DNA of 64,000 bases from an uncultured Lactobacillus sp. (GCF_902491705.1 NZ_CABUIW010000001.1:61903-125902), one strand, 5' to 3'. Positions 34,951 to 46,863 are shown, numbered from the stretch's first letter. Made by a program: numbers and translations. Notes: generated by a model not told the origin, from the sequence alone.

Positions 34951-35702
34951 TGGTACGTGAACTTAAAGAAGTTCAGGGTATTATTTTCAAAAGACAAAAA
35001 TATAAAGAAGCAGATTTATTAGCTAAAATCATGACTAAGCAGGATGGGATAATTACCTTGATTGTGAAAGGAGCATTGCGGCCGAAGTCACGTTTAAGTG
35101 CTGCGACGCTTAATTTCTCAACGGGTACTTATGTCATTTACACTAGCGGTCATGGTTTAAGCAATCTACGCACGTATAAAGAAGTAAGGCAATTCGATGG
35201 TTTATATCAAGACCTAACGAAGAATGCTTATGCTTCTTTTATTTTTGACTTAATTGATCATGCTTTTGTCGAATATCAGCCTATTGGCAAGTATTACGAT
35301 TTAGCTCTTTTTGCCCTGAAAAAAATAAATGATGGCGTTGATAGTGAAATGATCACGCAAATTGTGCAAATGAAGATGCTTAGTGCTTATGGTGTTGAGC
35401 CTGAATTAAAACATTGTGTAATTTGTGGCAGAGAAAAAGGTGTCTTTGATTATTCAATTAAATTAGGAGGCATTGTCTGCAGTGATCATTTTGCTACTGT
35501 TAATAGCCGCATGCATTTAAAGCCTAAAGAGACAGCTGTCTTGAGAACAATTGGATTATTGCCAATTGAGCGTCTTGGAACAATTAAAATAAATGAAGAA
35601 ACTAAAAAAGCTACTCGAAAAGCGATTGATCGTATCTATCGTGAAACGATTGATTTGAATTTAAAAACGAAAAAGTTTTTAGATGAAATTAAACTTTTTT
35701 AG
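34950..35702 (+). CDS. recO: DNA repair protein RecO
   Basis: 250 aa mediator that loads RecA on gapped DNA with RecF/RecR. The N-terminal OB-fold begins [17 protein letters not shown]. The zinc-finger-like CVICGREKG...GGIVCSDH is in the C-terminal half. It is the last gene of the yqeY-phoH-ybeY-era-recO unit. A T-box leader for glyQ follows with no obvious terminator in between, so some transcripts may read on. Confidence 0.95.
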   Translation: MVRELKEVQGIIFKRQKYKEADLLAKIMTKQDGIITLIVKGALRPKSRLSAATLNFSTGTYVIYTSGHGLSNLRTYKEVRQFDGLYQDLTKNAYASFIFDLIDHAFVEYQPIGKYYDLALFALKKINDGVDSEMITQIVQMKMLSAYGVEPELKHCVICGREKGVFDYSIKLGGIVCSDHFATVNSRMHLKPKETAVLRTIGLLPIERLGTIKINEETKKATRKAIDRIYRETIDLNLKTKKFLDEIKLF

Positions 35703-35714
35703 TGAGTAAATATC

Positions 35715-35743
35715 TGGTTAAAACCTAATTCATATGTTAAAAT
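35715..35743 (+). promoter_or_regulatory. Possible extended -10 promoter of the glyQ transcript
   Basis: TGGTTA, 17-base spacer with TGT, then TAAAAT, ending just before the T-box leader. Confidence 0.4.
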
Positions 35744-35749
35744 AAACAC

Positions 35750-35930
35750 GTATTTGGCGATGATGAGGATCAGAAAAGTACTAGTTAAGCGAGTACCGTT
35801 TGGTGTGAGGGTACCTAGGAAAAGGCACCTCTAGTCAGTATTCAATTAAGTGCAGGAAGAAGACTTCCTGAATTAGGGTGGAACCGCGATATATTTCGTC
35901 CCTATGCAAAATTTTGCATAGGCTTTTTTT
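35750..35930 (+). ncRNA. Glycine T-box riboswitch
   Basis: Leader with Stem I GATGAGG.../CCTC..GTC, an AGTA-type loop, and the specifier GGC (35824-35826) in GAAAAGGCACC, matching tRNA-Gly(GCC). It is short, without an evident Stem II, as in the B. subtilis glyQS leader. The T-box AGGGTGGAACCGCG is at 35875-35888. The competing terminator is CCTATGCAAAA/TTTTGCATAGG (35901-35922) followed by CTTTTTTT. Uncharged tRNA-Gly would raise glyQS, and probably dnaG and rpoD, expression. Confidence 0.93.
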
Positions 35931-35961
35931 ATGGCCTAGCGCAGGAGGAGAATTAAGGAAA

Positions 35962-36879
35962 ATGGCAGATAAGAAATTAAACATTCAAAATATGATCTTT
36001 AAGCTGGAACAATTCTGGTCCTCCAAAGGTTGTATGATTATGCCTTCTTACGATGTTGAAAAAGGTGCAGGTACGATGAGTCCTTACACTTTTCTTCGTG
36101 CAGTTGGTCCTGAACCATGGGCAGCTTGCTATGTTGAGCCTTCAAGAAGACCTGCAGATGGTCGTTATGGTGAAAACCCTAACCGGTTATTCCAACACCA
36201 CCAATTCCAAGTTGTTATTAAGCCAGCTCCAAAGGATATTCAACAATACTATTTAGATAGTTTGAAGGTTTTAGGTATCGATCCTTTGGAACACGATATT
36301 CGTTTCGTAGAAGACAACTGGGCTAACCCATCAATGGGTTGTGCCGGTGTTGGTTGGGAAGTATGGCTTGACGGTATGGAAGTTAGTCAATTTACATACT
36401 TCCAAGTAGTTGGTGAATTAGATGTTAAGCCAACTATGAGTGAAATTACTTACGGTGTTGAAAGACTTGCTTCTTACATCCAAGATGTAAACTCAGTATT
36501 TGACCTTGAATGGGGCAACGGTGTTCTTTACCGTGATATCTTCAAGCAACCAGAATATGAACATTCAAAATATGCATTTGAAGAATCAAATCAAGAACAA
36601 CTTCTTAAATTCTTTGATATTTATGAATCAACTGCTAAGCGTCTTCTTAGTCAAAACCTTGTACACCCAGCATATGATTACATTTTGAAATGTTCACATA
36701 CTTTCAACTTGCTTGATGCTCGTGGTGCTGTTTCAGTAACTGAACGTGCTGGATACTTGTCAAGAATTAGAAACTTGGCTCATGAAGTAGCTGTTAAGTT
36801 TGTAGAAGAACGTGAAAAGCGTGGCTTCCCATTGCTTAAGAGTGCAGAAGACAAGAAAGCTGGGGTAGAAAATGGCTAA
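35962..36879 (+). CDS. glyQ: Glycine--tRNA ligase alpha subunit
   Basis: 305 aa catalytic subunit of the bacterial alpha2beta2 glycyl-tRNA synthetase. It begins [21 protein letters not shown] longer upstream frame passes through the T-box terminator and is rejected. Family motifs: [32 protein letters not shown] and the [11 protein letters not shown] motif 3 region. A GGAGGAG and an AAGGAA both precede the ATG. It overlaps glyS by 8 bases. Regulated by the glycine T-box. Confidence 0.97.
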   Translation: MADKKLNIQNMIFKLEQFWSSKGCMIMPSYDVEKGAGTMSPYTFLRAVGPEPWAACYVEPSRRPADGRYGENPNRLFQHHQFQVVIKPAPKDIQQYYLDSLKVLGIDPLEHDIRFVEDNWANPSMGCAGVGWEVWLDGMEVSQFTYFQVVGELDVKPTMSEITYGVERLASYIQDVNSVFDLEWGNGVLYRDIFKQPEYEHSKYAFEESNQEQLLKFFDIYESTAKRLLSQNLVHPAYDYILKCSHTFNLLDARGAVSVTERAGYLSRIRNLAHEVAVKFVEEREKRGFPLLKSAEDKKAGVENG

Positions 36880-38935
36880 AGATTATTTATTTGAAATCGG
36901 TACTGAAGAAATGCCAGCCCATGTTGTACCACGCAGCGTAAAGCAATTGGCTGACAGAACTAGAAAGTTTTTGAAAGAAAACGGATTAAAGTTTAAAGAC
37001 ATCAAGACTTTTGCTACACCACGTCGTTTAACTATCTTGGTTGAAGACTTAGCTGAAAAGCAAGATGATATCGATGAAGTAAAAAAGGGTCCTGCTAAAA
37101 AGATTGCTCAAGATGCAGATGGCAATTGGACTAAGGCTGCACAAGGTTTTGCTCGCGGTCAAGGCATGACTACTGATGACATTTACTTCGAAGAACTTAA
37201 GGGTACTGAATACGCTTATGTTCACGTTCAAAAAGAAGGTAAGAAGGCTAGCGATATCTTACTTGGCATGAGCGATATCATTAAGGCTATGACTTTCCCA
37301 ACTAAGATGAGATGGGACTCAAATGACTTTGAATTCGTTCGTCCAATTCACTGGCTTGTATCATTATTTGGTAGCGATGTAGTTCCAGTTAAGATCTTAG
37401 ATATTACTGCTGGTCGTAAGACTCAAGGTCACCGTTTCTTAGGTGATTCAGTAGTATTGGCTAATGCAGATGACTACGAGGATGCATTAAAGGATCAATA
37501 CGTTATTGCTAACGCTGAAGAACGTAAAGATATGATCGTTAACCAAATGAATGAATTGGTTAAGGAAAATCATTGGCAAGTAAAACCAGATCGTGATTTG
37601 CTTGAAGAAGTAACTTACTTAGTTGAATATCCAACTGTTTTTGCTGGTTCATTTGATGAAAAGTACTTGAACATCCCTGATGAAGTATTAATTACTTCAA
37701 TGAAGGATAACCAAAGATACTTCGAAGTTTACGATGAAAATGGTAAGTTAATTAACCACTTTATCGCTGTTAGAAACGGTAACAAGGACTACTTAGATAA
37801 CGTTATTTCAGGTAACGAAAAGGTATTGGTAGCTCGTTTGGACGATGCTCAATTCTTCTACGATGAAGACCGTAAATACCCACTTAGCCACTTTGTTGAC
37901 CGTCTTAAGAATGTTTCATTCCACGATAAGATTGGTTCAATGGCTGAAAAGATGCAACGTGTACGCATGATTGGTGATTACCTTGCAAAGCGTTGGGACT
38001 TACCTGAAAATGTTGTAAAGGACTTCGACCGTGCTAGCGAACTTTACAAGTTTGACTTAGTTACTCAAATGGTAGGAGAATTCGCTGAACTTCAAGGTGT
38101 TATGGGTATGCACTATGCTCGTCTTGCTGGCGAAGATGAAGAAGTTTCAGTAGCTATTAAGGAACACTACATGCCAGCAACTGCGGAAGGCCCACTTCCA
38201 GAAACTACTGTAGGTTCACTTTTGTCTATTGCAGATAAGATTGATACCATCGTAACTTTCTTTGGTGCAGGCATGATCCCAACTTCATCTAATGACCCAT
38301 ACGCACTTCGTCGTTATGCATATGGTATTGTTAGAATTTTGCTTAACCAAAAGTGGTCACTTCCATTTAACGAAGTATTGCCTGAAATCATTAGCATGCT
38401 TAATGGTGTAACTCCAGCTAAGCTTCCTAAGGGCGATGCTGACCAAGAAATTGCTGACTTTATTCGTGATCGTGTAAAGCAATACTTACAAAAGAACAAC
38501 TTCAAGTATGATATTGTTGATGCTGTTCTTGCATCAAGTCAACAAGATCCAAGTCAAATTTTGGCAGCTGCAAATGTTTTGCAACTTCACCATGATGATG
38601 AAGAATTCAAGCCAGTAGTTGAAAGTTTGACTAGAATTGACAACATTTTAGACAAGGCTAAGTTCAAGGGCAATGTTGAAATCGATGAAAGCTTATTTGA
38701 TGACAACAGTGAAAAAGAACTTTATGCTGGTGTTGAAAACTTACAAAAGGTTGAAAGCTTGGCTGACCTTTACCAAGGATTCGTTCAACTTCAACCAGTT
38801 ATTGACCAATACTTTGACACTAATATGATCATGGCTAAGGACGAAAAGGTTAAGAACAACCGTTTAGCACAATTATTCGCTGTTAGTGAATTAGCTGATC
38901 GTTTAGGTGACTTAAGCAAGTTAGTAATTAAATAA
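36872..38935 (+). CDS. glyS: Glycine--tRNA ligase beta subunit
   Basis: 687 aa tRNA-binding and editing-type subunit that pairs with GlyQ. It begins with [14 protein letters not shown], the family N-terminal signature. An HD-like domain (around residue 420) and a C-terminal anticodon-binding-like region follow. ATG overlaps the glyQ end, giving matched expression. Intact and of normal length. Confidence 0.97.
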   Translation: MAKDYLFEIGTEEMPAHVVPRSVKQLADRTRKFLKENGLKFKDIKTFATPRRLTILVEDLAEKQDDIDEVKKGPAKKIAQDADGNWTKAAQGFARGQGMTTDDIYFEELKGTEYAYVHVQKEGKKASDILLGMSDIIKAMTFPTKMRWDSNDFEFVRPIHWLVSLFGSDVVPVKILDITAGRKTQGHRFLGDSVVLANADDYEDALKDQYVIANAEERKDMIVNQMNELVKENHWQVKPDRDLLEEVTYLVEYPTVFAGSFDEKYLNIPDEVLITSMKDNQRYFEVYDENGKLINHFIAVRNGNKDYLDNVISGNEKVLVARLDDAQFFYDEDRKYPLSHFVDRLKNVSFHDKIGSMAEKMQRVRMIGDYLAKRWDLPENVVKDFDRASELYKFDLVTQMVGEFAELQGVMGMHYARLAGEDEEVSVAIKEHYMPATAEGPLPETTVGSLLSIADKIDTIVTFFGAGMIPTSSNDPYALRRYAYGIVRILLNQKWSLPFNEVLPEIISMLNGVTPAKLPKGDADQEIADFIRDRVKQYLQKNNFKYDIVDAVLASSQQDPSQILAAANVLQLHHDDEEFKPVVESLTRIDNILDKAKFKGNVEIDESLFDDNSEKELYAGVENLQKVESLADLYQGFVQLQPVIDQYFDTNMIMAKDEKVKNNRLAQLFAVSELADRLGDLSKLVIK

Positions 38936-38960
38936 AAAATAGATAGAAAAGGTGATTCAT

Positions 38961-40790
38961 ATGGCTGGACGGATTCCAGAAGAATTCATCAATGAGGTCC
39001 GCAGTAACGTTAATATTGTAGATATCATCAGCCAATACGTGTCACTTGAAAAGAAAGGCAAAGACTATATTGGTCTTTGCCCTTTTCATCAAGAAAAAAC
39101 ACCTTCTTTTACGGTTAATGAGGAAAAGCAATTTTTCAAGTGCTTTGGCTGTGGTAAAGGCGGAAACGTTTTTAAATTCTTAATGTATAAGGATAATCTT
39201 ACTTTTCCAGAGAGCGTAGAACGTGTTGCGGAGTTCGCTCATATTGCGATGCCTCAAGGGTATGGCAATAATACTGGAAGTAAGATGAGTCCGCTTATGC
39301 GAATGCATAAGGATGCAACGGAGTTTTATCACAGAGTATTGTTAACAACTAAAGCTGGCGAAAGAGGGATGCAGTATGCCCAAAAGCGGCAACTGGATCA
39401 AAAGGTGCTGGACCATTTTAAAATTGGATATGCTCCTAAAGAAGATAATGTTCTGATTACTTATTTGCGCGGCAAGGGCTACCAAGATGATGATTTAGCT
39501 AAAAGTGGCTTGTTTGTGCAAAGCAAAGACGGCCGTTTGTTTGATCGCTTTCGTGATAGATTAATGTTCCCACTGGACAATGAAGCAGGGCACACTATTG
39601 GCTTTTCAGGTAGAAGAATTTCTGACGACAAGACTGAAGCTAAATATATGAATAGTCCAGAAACAGAGATTTTTACCAAGTCTAAAGTTCTGTTTCACTT
39701 TGCTGAAGCAAAAAAAGCCGCTCGAAGCGAGCAGCATCTTATTCTTTATGAAGGATATATGGACGTAATAGCTGCTTATAAGGCGGGGATTAGTTCAGGC
39801 ATTGCTTCAATGGGTACTAGTTTGACGGATGATCAGATCTACATGCTACGGCGAGTAACCTCTAACATTATTATCAATTATGATGGGGATCCACCTGGTA
39901 TTCATGCTGAAGAACGTGCCGCAAGGATGTTTAACCAAGCTGGCAATTTTAATTTAGGAATTGTTGTTTTACCGGATAATTTAGATCCGGATGAATATGT
40001 TAGAAAATATGGCGCTGAAAAATACCAAAAAGAGGTAAACGGTGCTAAAACTCCAACAGAATTTTTCCTAGAAAGACTGGCTAAGAAATATAATTTAAAT
40101 AATGATCGTGAAAAGATTACTTATTTGGATGAAGCAGTCAAAGAAATTGCTCAGGTTAAAAATCCAGTTGAACGGGACATGTATATTGAGCAACTTGCCC
40201 GTAATGCTCAAGTTTCTATTGATTCTTTGAAGGCTAATTTAGCTAGAGAATTACGAAGAAATAATCGCGCCAAAAGTCATATGCGGCGCCAATCCAATTA
40301 TTCCGCTCCCTCTAGTGATGCAGAGCAACCTTCTTCTTTTGAATCGGCAGAAGTTGCTACAATTCAGCAAACAGAAGGGCAAAAACATCCAAGACAAGTT
40401 AGATTGTTATATTTGTTTATTCATTCAGCACAAGCACAAAAGTATCTTCAAGAAGGTAATTTTCATTTTCCAGATAGAGATTTTGAAGAATTATCAAAGT
40501 TATGGATAAAATATAAAGAAACACATGATAATCCGCAAATTGATGGTTTTTTAGATTTTATTCCTGAGCAACTTCAAGGTATAATAGTAGATGCTGAAAT
40601 GGCAAACATGCCAAAAGATTTTACAATTCAAGAGATTAATGAGTATGTCCAATCATTCCAAAAGCGCAACATTTATTCTCGGCTGAATGAGCTTAACTAT
40701 CAATTACAGGATGCAATGCGCAAAAAAGATAGGGAAGAATCTTTGAGACTTACTCAAAAAATTATTGAATTGAAAAGGGTCTTAGGTTAA
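38961..40790 (+). CDS. dnaG: DNA primase
   Basis: 609 aa RNA primer synthase at the replication fork. The N-terminal CHC2 zinc finger has Cys40, His43, Cys61 and Cys64. The TOPRIM core contains LYEGYMDVIAAYKAG and NYDGDPPG. The C-terminal helicase-interaction region is helical, with a Ser/Gln-rich linker around 430-460. The ATG (MAGRIPEEF) lies 6 bases after AAAAGGTG; a GTG three codons upstream overlaps it. It belongs to the glyQS-dnaG-rpoD transcript, the Gram-positive version of the macromolecular-synthesis operon. Confidence 0.97.
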   Translation: MAGRIPEEFINEVRSNVNIVDIISQYVSLEKKGKDYIGLCPFHQEKTPSFTVNEEKQFFKCFGCGKGGNVFKFLMYKDNLTFPESVERVAEFAHIAMPQGYGNNTGSKMSPLMRMHKDATEFYHRVLLTTKAGERGMQYAQKRQLDQKVLDHFKIGYAPKEDNVLITYLRGKGYQDDDLAKSGLFVQSKDGRLFDRFRDRLMFPLDNEAGHTIGFSGRRISDDKTEAKYMNSPETEIFTKSKVLFHFAEAKKAARSEQHLILYEGYMDVIAAYKAGISSGIASMGTSLTDDQIYMLRRVTSNIIINYDGDPPGIHAEERAARMFNQAGNFNLGIVVLPDNLDPDEYVRKYGAEKYQKEVNGAKTPTEFFLERLAKKYNLNNDREKITYLDEAVKEIAQVKNPVERDMYIEQLARNAQVSIDSLKANLARELRRNNRAKSHMRRQSNYSAPSSDAEQPSSFESAEVATIQQTEGQKHPRQVRLLYLFIHSAQAQKYLQEGNFHFPDRDFEELSKLWIKYKETHDNPQIDGFLDFIPEQLQGIIVDAEMANMPKDFTIQEINEYVQSFQKRNIYSRLNELNYQLQDAMRKKDREESLRLTQKIIELKRVLG

Positions 40791-40806
40791 TTAAGGAGGC
40801 TTTTTA

Positions 40807-41919
40807 GTGGCAGAAAGAGAAACTACACAAAAACCATCTTTGGATAAGGTGGTAAAGCAAGTCGTTAAGGACGTAAAAAAGGAAAAGACAATTACTGAAA
40901 AGGACTTCACTGCTCGCCTGATTAAGCCTTATAATTTGCAAGGTAAGGCTGTTGATCAACTTGTACAAGAGTTTGAAGATAACGGTATCAGTATTGTTGA
41001 TGAAAACGGTGATCCTTCAAAATTAGCCTTAAAGAAACAAAAAGATGTTGAAAAGGCTGAATTAAAGGATATGTCTGCACCTTCAAGTGTTCGAATGAAC
41101 GATCCAGTGCGGATGTATTTAAAGGAAATCGGTCGTGTGCCACTTCTTACAGCAGATCAAGAAATTGCTCTTGCTAAGAGAATTGAAGCCGGTGATGAAG
41201 AAGCTAAACAAGAATTAGCTGAAGCTAACCTTCGTTTGGTTGTTTCTATTGCTAAGCGTTATGTTGGTCGTGGCATGTCATTCCTTGACTTAATTCAGGA
41301 AGGTAACATGGGATTAATGAAGGCCGTTGACAAGTTTGATTATCGTCTTGGCTTTAAATTCTCTACTTACGCAACTTGGTGGATTAGACAGGCTATTACC
41401 CGTGCTATTGCTGACCAAGCTCGTACTATTAGAATTCCTGTCCACATGGTTGAAACTATCAACAAATTGATTAGAATTCAACGTCAATTGTTGCAAGACT
41501 TAGGTCGTGAACCAACTCCAGAAGAAATTGGTGCCGAAATGAATATGCCAACTAACAAGGTTCGTGATATTCTTAAAATCGCTCAGGAACCAGTTTCTCT
41601 TGAAACTCCTATTGGTGAAGAGGATGATTCACACTTAGGTGACTTCATTGAAGACAAGGATGCAACTAGTCCAGAACAACATGCTTCATACGAAATGTTG
41701 AAGGAACAACTTGAACAAGTACTTGAGACTTTGACTGACCGTGAAGAAAATGTTTTGCGTTTACGTTTTGGTCTTGATGATGGCCGTACCCGTACTTTGG
41801 AAGAAGTAGGTAAAGTATTTGGCGTAACTCGTGAACGTATTCGTCAGATTGAAGCTAAAGCTTTAAGAAAGCTTCGTCATCCAAGTCGTTCAAATCAATT
41901 GCGTGACTTTATGGACTAA
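40807..41919 (+). CDS. rpoD: RNA polymerase primary sigma factor SigA
   Basis: 370 aa housekeeping sigma factor. Region 1.1 is at the N-terminus, region 1.2 begins [20 protein letters not shown], 2.4 includes [20 protein letters not shown], and 4.2 includes [20 protein letters not shown]. The start is GTG after TTAAGGAGGCTTTTTA, an ideal ribosome site. It is the last gene of the unit, ended by a strong terminator. Confidence 0.98.
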   Translation: MAERETTQKPSLDKVVKQVVKDVKKEKTITEKDFTARLIKPYNLQGKAVDQLVQEFEDNGISIVDENGDPSKLALKKQKDVEKAELKDMSAPSSVRMNDPVRMYLKEIGRVPLLTADQEIALAKRIEAGDEEAKQELAEANLRLVVSIAKRYVGRGMSFLDLIQEGNMGLMKAVDKFDYRLGFKFSTYATWWIRQAITRAIADQARTIRIPVHMVETINKLIRIQRQLLQDLGREPTPEEIGAEMNMPTNKVRDILKIAQEPVSLETPIGEEDDSHLGDFIEDKDATSPEQHASYEMLKEQLEQVLETLTDREENVLRLRFGLDDGRTRTLEEVGKVFGVTRERIRQIEAKALRKLRHPSRSNQLRDFMD

Positions 41920-41959
41920 TTTATAAAATAAAGCAGTGAAATCTGCGATTATCTTTTTA

Positions 41960-41992
41960 GAACTCACATCAAAATGATGTGGGTTCTTTTTT
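41960..41992 (+). terminator. Terminator after rpoD
   Basis: GAACTCACATCA-AAA-TGATGTGGGTTC stem followed by TTTTTTT. Confidence 0.9.
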
Positions 41993-42012
41993 TGGCTTCT
42001 ATTAACACTTAT

Positions 42013-42042
42013 TTGCTTAAAAATAAAATATGTTCGTAATAT
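42013..42042 (+). promoter_or_regulatory. Putative promoter of fhs-purEKB with overlapping PurBox-like site
   Basis: TTGCTT, 18-base spacer, TAATAT. The -10 region overlaps TATGTTCGTAAT, whose reverse strand contains the PurR-box core ACGAACA. Such overlap would give PurR repression in purine excess. Confidence 0.45.
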
Positions 42043-42105
42043 CTATTTACTTTTAGCGAATAATTGCGTATTCTAATACTAAATAAAGTATAAACAGATC
42101 ATTTA

Positions 42106-42129
42106 GAACAATACTACTCTAAATTGTTC
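42106..42129. promoter_or_regulatory. Inverted PurBox-like pair before fhs
   Basis: GAACAAT (42106-42112) and ATTGTTC (42123-42129) face each other across 10 bases. The second extends to ATTGTTCGTAT, the inverted CGAAC core of the Gram-positive PurR box. Confidence 0.55.
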
Positions 42130-42154
42130 GTATTTGTGTTGAAAGGAACGACGA

Positions 42155-43816
42155 ATGCCAACTGATATTGAAATTGCTGATGCTGCTAAATTGGAACCAA
42201 TTACTAAAATCGCTGCTAAGTTGAATCTTGGTGAAGAAGATATTGAGCAATATGGTCACTATAAAGCAAAAATTAATCTTCCCGTTAAAGAAGTAAAAGG
42301 CAAGAAGCATAAACTGATTTTGGTAACAGGAATTAATCCAACCTCTGCTGGTGAAGGTAAATCAACCATTTTGGTTGGTTTAGGGGATGCTTTAAACCAA
42401 TTGGGGCATCAAACAACTATTGCGATGCGTGAGCCATCCATGGGACCTGTCTTTGGAATTAAAGGTGGAGCTACTGGTGGTGGCTACAGTCAAGTAGTCC
42501 CAATGGAGGATATTAATCTTCATTTTACTGGCGATATGCATGCTTTATCATCTGCTAATAATACTTTAGCCGCTTTAATTGATAATTATATTATGCGTGA
42601 TAACAAGCTAGGCCTTGATCCTCGTAGAATTATTTGGCGGCGTGTTGAAGATGTAAATGATCGTGCTTTACGTAATATCGTTACTGGATTGGGTGGCTTA
42701 AGCCAAGGCGTTCCTAGAGAAACCGGTTTTGATATTACCGCCGCTTCAGAAATGATGGCCATTCTTTGCTTGGCAGAAAACCTTCATGATTTAAAGAAGA
42801 GAATTGGTCGAATTGTAGTTGGTTATACTTATGACCGCAAGCCTGTAACTGTCGATGAGCTAGGTTTTACTGGTGCAATTACACTTCTGCTTAAAGATGC
42901 GATTAAACCTAATCTGGTTCAAACTTTGGATCATACACCAGCAATTATTCATGGTGGACCATTTGCCAATATCGCTCATGGCTGTAATTCGGTTTTAGCT
43001 ACTCAAGCTGCAATGGCTACTTCAGATTACACTGTTACAGAATGTGGCTTTGGTGCAGACCTTGGTGCTGAAAAATTCTTAGATATTAAGCGTCCTGTTT
43101 TAGGTAAAACACCTGATGCTGTAGTGATAGTTGCTACAGCTCGTGCCTTAAAGCTCAATGGTGGTGTTGATAAGAATGATTTAACTGAAGAGAACTTGCC
43201 AGCCCTTAAGAAGGGATCTGCTAATTTAGTACGTCATATTCATAATATGCAAAGATACGGCTTGCCATTAGTTGTTGCAATTAACCACTTTACTAGCGAT
43301 ACTCAAGCTGAAATTGATGCTATTAAAGAAATTTGTGAAAAAGAGGGAATTCAAGGAATTGAAGCTGATGCCTGGGCTAAAGGTGGTCAAGGTACCCAAG
43401 ATTTAGCTAAAGAAATTGTTAAATTGGCTGATCAACCCGCTGATTTTCATCCACTATATGACAATAGCGATTCAATTGAAGATAAATTAACGGCAGTTGC
43501 TACAAAAATTTATGGTGCTAAACGCGTCGTTCTTTCTAAAAAAGCTAAACGTCAAGCTAAAAAATTCCAAGAACTTGGCTGGGGCAATTTACCAGTATGT
43601 ATTGCAAAGACGCAATATTCATTTACTGATGATCAAACTAAGCTGGGTGCCCCAACTGATTTTGATTTTCATATTCGTGACTTGGTACCAAAATTAGGAG
43701 CTGGATTTATTGTCGCTTTATCTGGAACTATGATGACGATGCCTGGTCTTGCTAAGCATCCAGCTGCTGAAAACATGGATATTGACGATAATGGTCAAAT
43801 TACTGGTTTATTTTAA
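42155..43816 (+). CDS. fhs: Formate--tetrahydrofolate ligase
   Basis: 553 aa, makes 10-formyl-THF from formate, THF and ATP. The ATP loop [14 protein letters not shown] lies around residues 67-80; the [19 protein letters not shown] signature follows. ATG after GAAAGGAACGACGA. It heads the first purine unit, consistent with its product feeding the two formyl transfers done by PurN and PurH. Intact, normal length. Confidence 0.97.
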   Translation: MPTDIEIADAAKLEPITKIAAKLNLGEEDIEQYGHYKAKINLPVKEVKGKKHKLILVTGINPTSAGEGKSTILVGLGDALNQLGHQTTIAMREPSMGPVFGIKGGATGGGYSQVVPMEDINLHFTGDMHALSSANNTLAALIDNYIMRDNKLGLDPRRIIWRRVEDVNDRALRNIVTGLGGLSQGVPRETGFDITAASEMMAILCLAENLHDLKKRIGRIVVGYTYDRKPVTVDELGFTGAITLLLKDAIKPNLVQTLDHTPAIIHGGPFANIAHGCNSVLATQAAMATSDYTVTECGFGADLGAEKFLDIKRPVLGKTPDAVVIVATARALKLNGGVDKNDLTEENLPALKKGSANLVRHIHNMQRYGLPLVVAINHFTSDTQAEIDAIKEICEKEGIQGIEADAWAKGGQGTQDLAKEIVKLADQPADFHPLYDNSDSIEDKLTAVATKIYGAKRVVLSKKAKRQAKKFQELGWGNLPVCIAKTQYSFTDDQTKLGAPTDFDFHIRDLVPKLGAGFIVALSGTMMTMPGLAKHPAAENMDIDDNGQITGLF

Positions 43817-43825
43817 GGAGAAAAA

Positions 43826-44311
43826 ATGGCTGAAGTTAGCGTAATTATGGGAAGTAAGTCGGATTGGTCAACAATGAAGCATGCTTGTCAGATTTTAGAT
43901 CAATTTGGCGTTGAATATGATAAGCATGTTATTTCGGCTCACCGTATGCCCGATGAGATGTTTGATTTTGCTAAAAAAGCTGAAAAGCAAGGCGTTAAAG
44001 TAATTATTGCTGGTGCTGGTATGGCTGCTCATCTTCCAGGGATGACTGCCGCAAATACTGTTTTGCCAGTTATTGGAGTGCCAGGTCAAACTAAGGCTTT
44101 AGGCGGAATGGATTCACTTTTGTCTATTGTTCAAATGCCAACAGGAATTCCGGTTGCTACAACAGCGATTGGCAATGCTGGTGCAAGTAACGCAGCACTT
44201 TTAGCTTTGGAAATTTTGGGCGTAAGTAACGAAAAAATTAAAGAACAACTTAAAGACTATCGCAAAAAAATGCATGATGAAGCAAAGGAAAGCAGTGCAG
44301 ATCTTGACTGA
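43826..44311 (+). CDS. purE: N5-carboxyaminoimidazole ribonucleotide mutase
   Basis: 161 aa class I PurE that shifts the carboxyl group of N5-CAIR to [13 protein letters not shown] at the N-terminus and SAHRMPDEM are the substrate-binding signatures. ATG after AAGGAGAAAAA, 9 bases past fhs. Its end overlaps the purK start. Class I enzymes need PurK, which is next. Confidence 0.97.
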   Translation: MAEVSVIMGSKSDWSTMKHACQILDQFGVEYDKHVISAHRMPDEMFDFAKKAEKQGVKVIIAGAGMAAHLPGMTAANTVLPVIGVPGQTKALGGMDSLLSIVQMPTGIPVATTAIGNAGASNAALLALEILGVSNEKIKEQLKDYRKKMHDEAKESSADLD

Positions 44312-45449
44312 TTCTAATTTTATTGAGCAAGGAAAAACTGTTGGCATTATTGGTGGTGGTCAATTAGGCCAAATGATGGCTTTGGCTGCTAAATATGGCG
44401 GTATGAAGGTTATTACTCTAGATCCTACTCCAAATTGCCCTTGTGGTCAGGTGGCTGATGATCAAATTGTTGCTGAATATTCAGATGTTAAAGCAATCGA
44501 AGAATTGGCTCGTCGTAGTGATGTCTTGACTTATGAATTTGAGAATGTGGATCTGAATGCCTTGAAAGCTGTTGCCGATAAAGTAAAAATCCCTCAAGGT
44601 ACTAACTTGCTGTATGTTACTGATCACCGTATTCGTGAGAAAAACTTTTTACGAAGTGCAGGCTGTAAGACTGCACCTTATGAAGCTGTTAAAAATATGG
44701 CTGATTTAAAAAAGGCGATTAAAGACATTGGCTTTAATTGTGTTTTAAAGACATGTGAAGGTGGATACGATGGTCATGGTCAAGAAGTTTTAAAGTCCGA
44801 AGAAGACCTTAACAATAAACATGTTCAAGAAATATTGGCTACAGGTGATTGTATTCTTGAAGGCTGGGTACCATTTAAAGTGGAAGCATCTGTAATGGTT
44901 GCTCGAAATGCTAGAGGAGAAGTGTCTGTTTTCCCAGTTAGCGAAAACTATAATACTGATGAAATTTTGCATATCAGTATTGTTCCTGCTCGAATTCCTA
45001 AAGAAACATATGAAAAAGCACAGAAGATTGCTATTCAGATCGCTGAAGCGATTCATTTGCGCGGCATCTTGGGTGTAGAAATGTTTATTTTAGATAATGG
45101 CGATATTTATATTAATGAATTAGCTCCACGTCCACATAATTCAGGCCACTATTCAATTGAAGCATGCAATTTTAGTCAATTTGACATTCATGATCGTGCT
45201 ATCTGTAATTGGCCTTTACCTAAGATTAAACTGCTTTCTAAAGTAGTTATGGTTAATGTTTTGGGACAACATGTTAAGGGTGTAAGAGAACAAATCCCTA
45301 AAAAGCCTAACTGGCATTTCCATTATTACGGTAAAGCCGAAATTCGTCACAATCGTAAGATGGGGCATGTGACTATCTTGACTAACAACATTGAAAAAAC
45401 TTTAGCAGAAATTAATGATACTCATATCTGGGAGGATACTGTAAAATGA
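44295..45449 (+). CDS. purK: 5-(carboxyamino)imidazole ribonucleotide synthase
   Basis: ATP-grasp enzyme of about 384 aa giving N5-CAIR from AIR and bicarbonate. The N-terminal [17 protein letters not shown], the mid-chain [12 protein letters not shown] loop and the [17 protein letters not shown] signature are present. The start is uncertain. GTG at 44295 lies 5 bases after AAAGGA and is preferred; a TTG at 44304 and two ATGs from 44274, further inside purE, are alternatives. Its stop overlaps the purB start (ATGA). Confidence 0.95.
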   Translation: MQILTDSNFIEQGKTVGIIGGGQLGQMMALAAKYGGMKVITLDPTPNCPCGQVADDQIVAEYSDVKAIEELARRSDVLTYEFENVDLNALKAVADKVKIPQGTNLLYVTDHRIREKNFLRSAGCKTAPYEAVKNMADLKKAIKDIGFNCVLKTCEGGYDGHGQEVLKSEEDLNNKHVQEILATGDCILEGWVPFKVEASVMVARNARGEVSVFPVSENYNTDEILHISIVPARIPKETYEKAQKIAIQIAEAIHLRGILGVEMFILDNGDIYINELAPRPHNSGHYSIEACNFSQFDIHDRAICNWPLPKIKLLSKVVMVNVLGQHVKGVREQIPKKPNWHFHYYGKAEIRHNRKMGHVTILTNNIEKTLAEINDTHIWEDTVK

Positions 45450-46741
45450 TCGACCGTTACACCCGTCCAAAGATGGCTGAGATCTGGACTTTAGAAAATC
45501 AATACCAAAGCTGGCTCGAAGTGGAAATTGCTGCTGACGAAGCCTGGTCTGAACTGGGACAAATTCCTAAGGAAGATGTTGAAAAGATTCGTAAAAATGC
45601 CAAATTTGATGTTGATGAAATAGCCAAAATTGAAGCTATTACTCACCATGATATTATTGCATTTACTCGCTGCGTTTCCGAAAGTCTGGGCGATGAAAAG
45701 AAATGGGTTCACTATGGTCTGACTTCAACGGATGTGGTTGATACTGCTCAAGGTTATCGTTTAAAGCAGGCAAATAAGATTTTGCTTGAAGATATTGATA
45801 ACTTTATGCAAATCATTGCTGATAAGGCGCGAAAGTATAAATACACTGTTGAAATGGGGCGTACTCATGGTATTCATGCGGAACCCACTACTTTTGGCTT
45901 AAAGCTTGCTCGTTGGTATTCAGAAATGAAGCGTAATCGTGAACGCTTTATTCATGCTGCTAAGGGTGTTGAAGCAGGCAAAATTTCTGGTGCTGTTGGT
46001 ACTTTCGCTGAAGTAGATCCAAGAGTCGAAGAACTTGTCTGCAAAAAATTAGGTCTTCGCCCACAAGAAGTTTCTAGTCAAGTATTGCCAAGGGATCTTC
46101 ATGCAGAATATATTGCAACTTTAGCTTTGATTGCTACTAGTCTGGAAAACTTTGCTACTGAAATTAGAAGCTTGCAAAGAACGGAAATTCATGAAGTAGA
46201 AGAGCACTTTGCTAAAGGTCAAAAAGGATCTTCTGCAATGCCGCACAAACGTAATCCAATTGGCTCCGAAAACATTTGCGGTTTAGCTAGGGTATGTCGT
46301 GGTCATATTCAAACAGCTTATGAAAATGTTTCTTTATGGCATGAAAGAGATATTTCGCACTCTAGTGCTGAAAGAGTCATTTTGCCTGATACTACTGAAC
46401 TGCTGGACTATATGCTGCACCGTTTTGGTAACATTGTTAAGAATTTGGATGTTTTCCCAGAACGAATGATTCAAAATATGGATGAGACTCATGGCCTAAT
46501 TTACTCAGGTCGAGTTTTATTAAAGCTCGTTCAAAGCGGATTGAGCAGAGAAAAAGCTTATGATACAATTCAGCCTTTAACTGCTAAGTGTTGGGCTGAG
46601 CATGTTCCATTTAGACCGCTTTTAGAAGCTGATCCAGTTGTTAAGGAACGTTTGACAAAAGCAGATTTAGATGATGCCTTTGATTATCATTGGCACTTAC
46701 GCAATGTTGATTATATTTTTCATCGTGTTGGTTTAGATTAA
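45446..46741 (+). CDS. purB: Adenylosuccinate lyase
   Basis: 431 aa fumarase/aspartase-superfamily enzyme acting on SAICAR and adenylosuccinate, so it serves both IMP and AMP synthesis. The signature [20 protein letters not shown] lies around residue 262; TSTDVVDT and [10 protein letters not shown] are the other active-site segments. The ATG overlaps the purK stop. Last gene of the first purine unit. Confidence 0.97.
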   Translation: MIDRYTRPKMAEIWTLENQYQSWLEVEIAADEAWSELGQIPKEDVEKIRKNAKFDVDEIAKIEAITHHDIIAFTRCVSESLGDEKKWVHYGLTSTDVVDTAQGYRLKQANKILLEDIDNFMQIIADKARKYKYTVEMGRTHGIHAEPTTFGLKLARWYSEMKRNRERFIHAAKGVEAGKISGAVGTFAEVDPRVEELVCKKLGLRPQEVSSQVLPRDLHAEYIATLALIATSLENFATEIRSLQRTEIHEVEEHFAKGQKGSSAMPHKRNPIGSENICGLARVCRGHIQTAYENVSLWHERDISHSSAERVILPDTTELLDYMLHRFGNIVKNLDVFPERMIQNMDETHGLIYSGRVLLKLVQSGLSREKAYDTIQPLTAKCWAEHVPFRPLLEADPVVKERLTKADLDDAFDYHWHLRNVDYIFHRVGLD

Positions 46742-46743
46742 TA

Positions 46744-46775
46744 AAATAGGCTTACTTGTGTAGGCCTATTTTTTA
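46744..46775 (+). terminator. Terminator after purB
   Basis: AATAGGC-TTACTTGTGTAG-GCCTATT stem followed by TTTTTAT; it divides the two purine units. Confidence 0.75.
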
Positions 46776-46786
46776 TATTTGTATAG

Positions 46787-46798
46787 AACACGAACAAT
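46787..46798 (+). promoter_or_regulatory. PurBox-like site 1 upstream of purC
   Basis: AACACGAACAAT holds the CGAAC core of Gram-positive PurR boxes. It is the exact inverted copy of the site at 46904-46915. Confidence 0.65.
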
Positions 46799-46834
46799 TA
46801 AATATATATTACATAAAAATGTACGAATAAAGTG

Positions 46835-46863
46835 TTGACACTAACTACTGTAATTGGTATTAT
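46835..46863 (+). promoter_or_regulatory. Sigma-A promoter of the purC operon
   Basis: TTGACA, 17-base spacer, TATTAT: nearly consensus, and located between the two PurBox-like sites. The transcript would start near 46870, with a leader of about 70 bases. Confidence 0.8.

Noticed and set aside
35878..35961. Longer GTG-initiated glyQ with an extra N-terminus
   Set aside because: The added codons lie inside the T-box and terminator hairpin; MADKKL with nearby AAGGAA is the normal GlyQ start.
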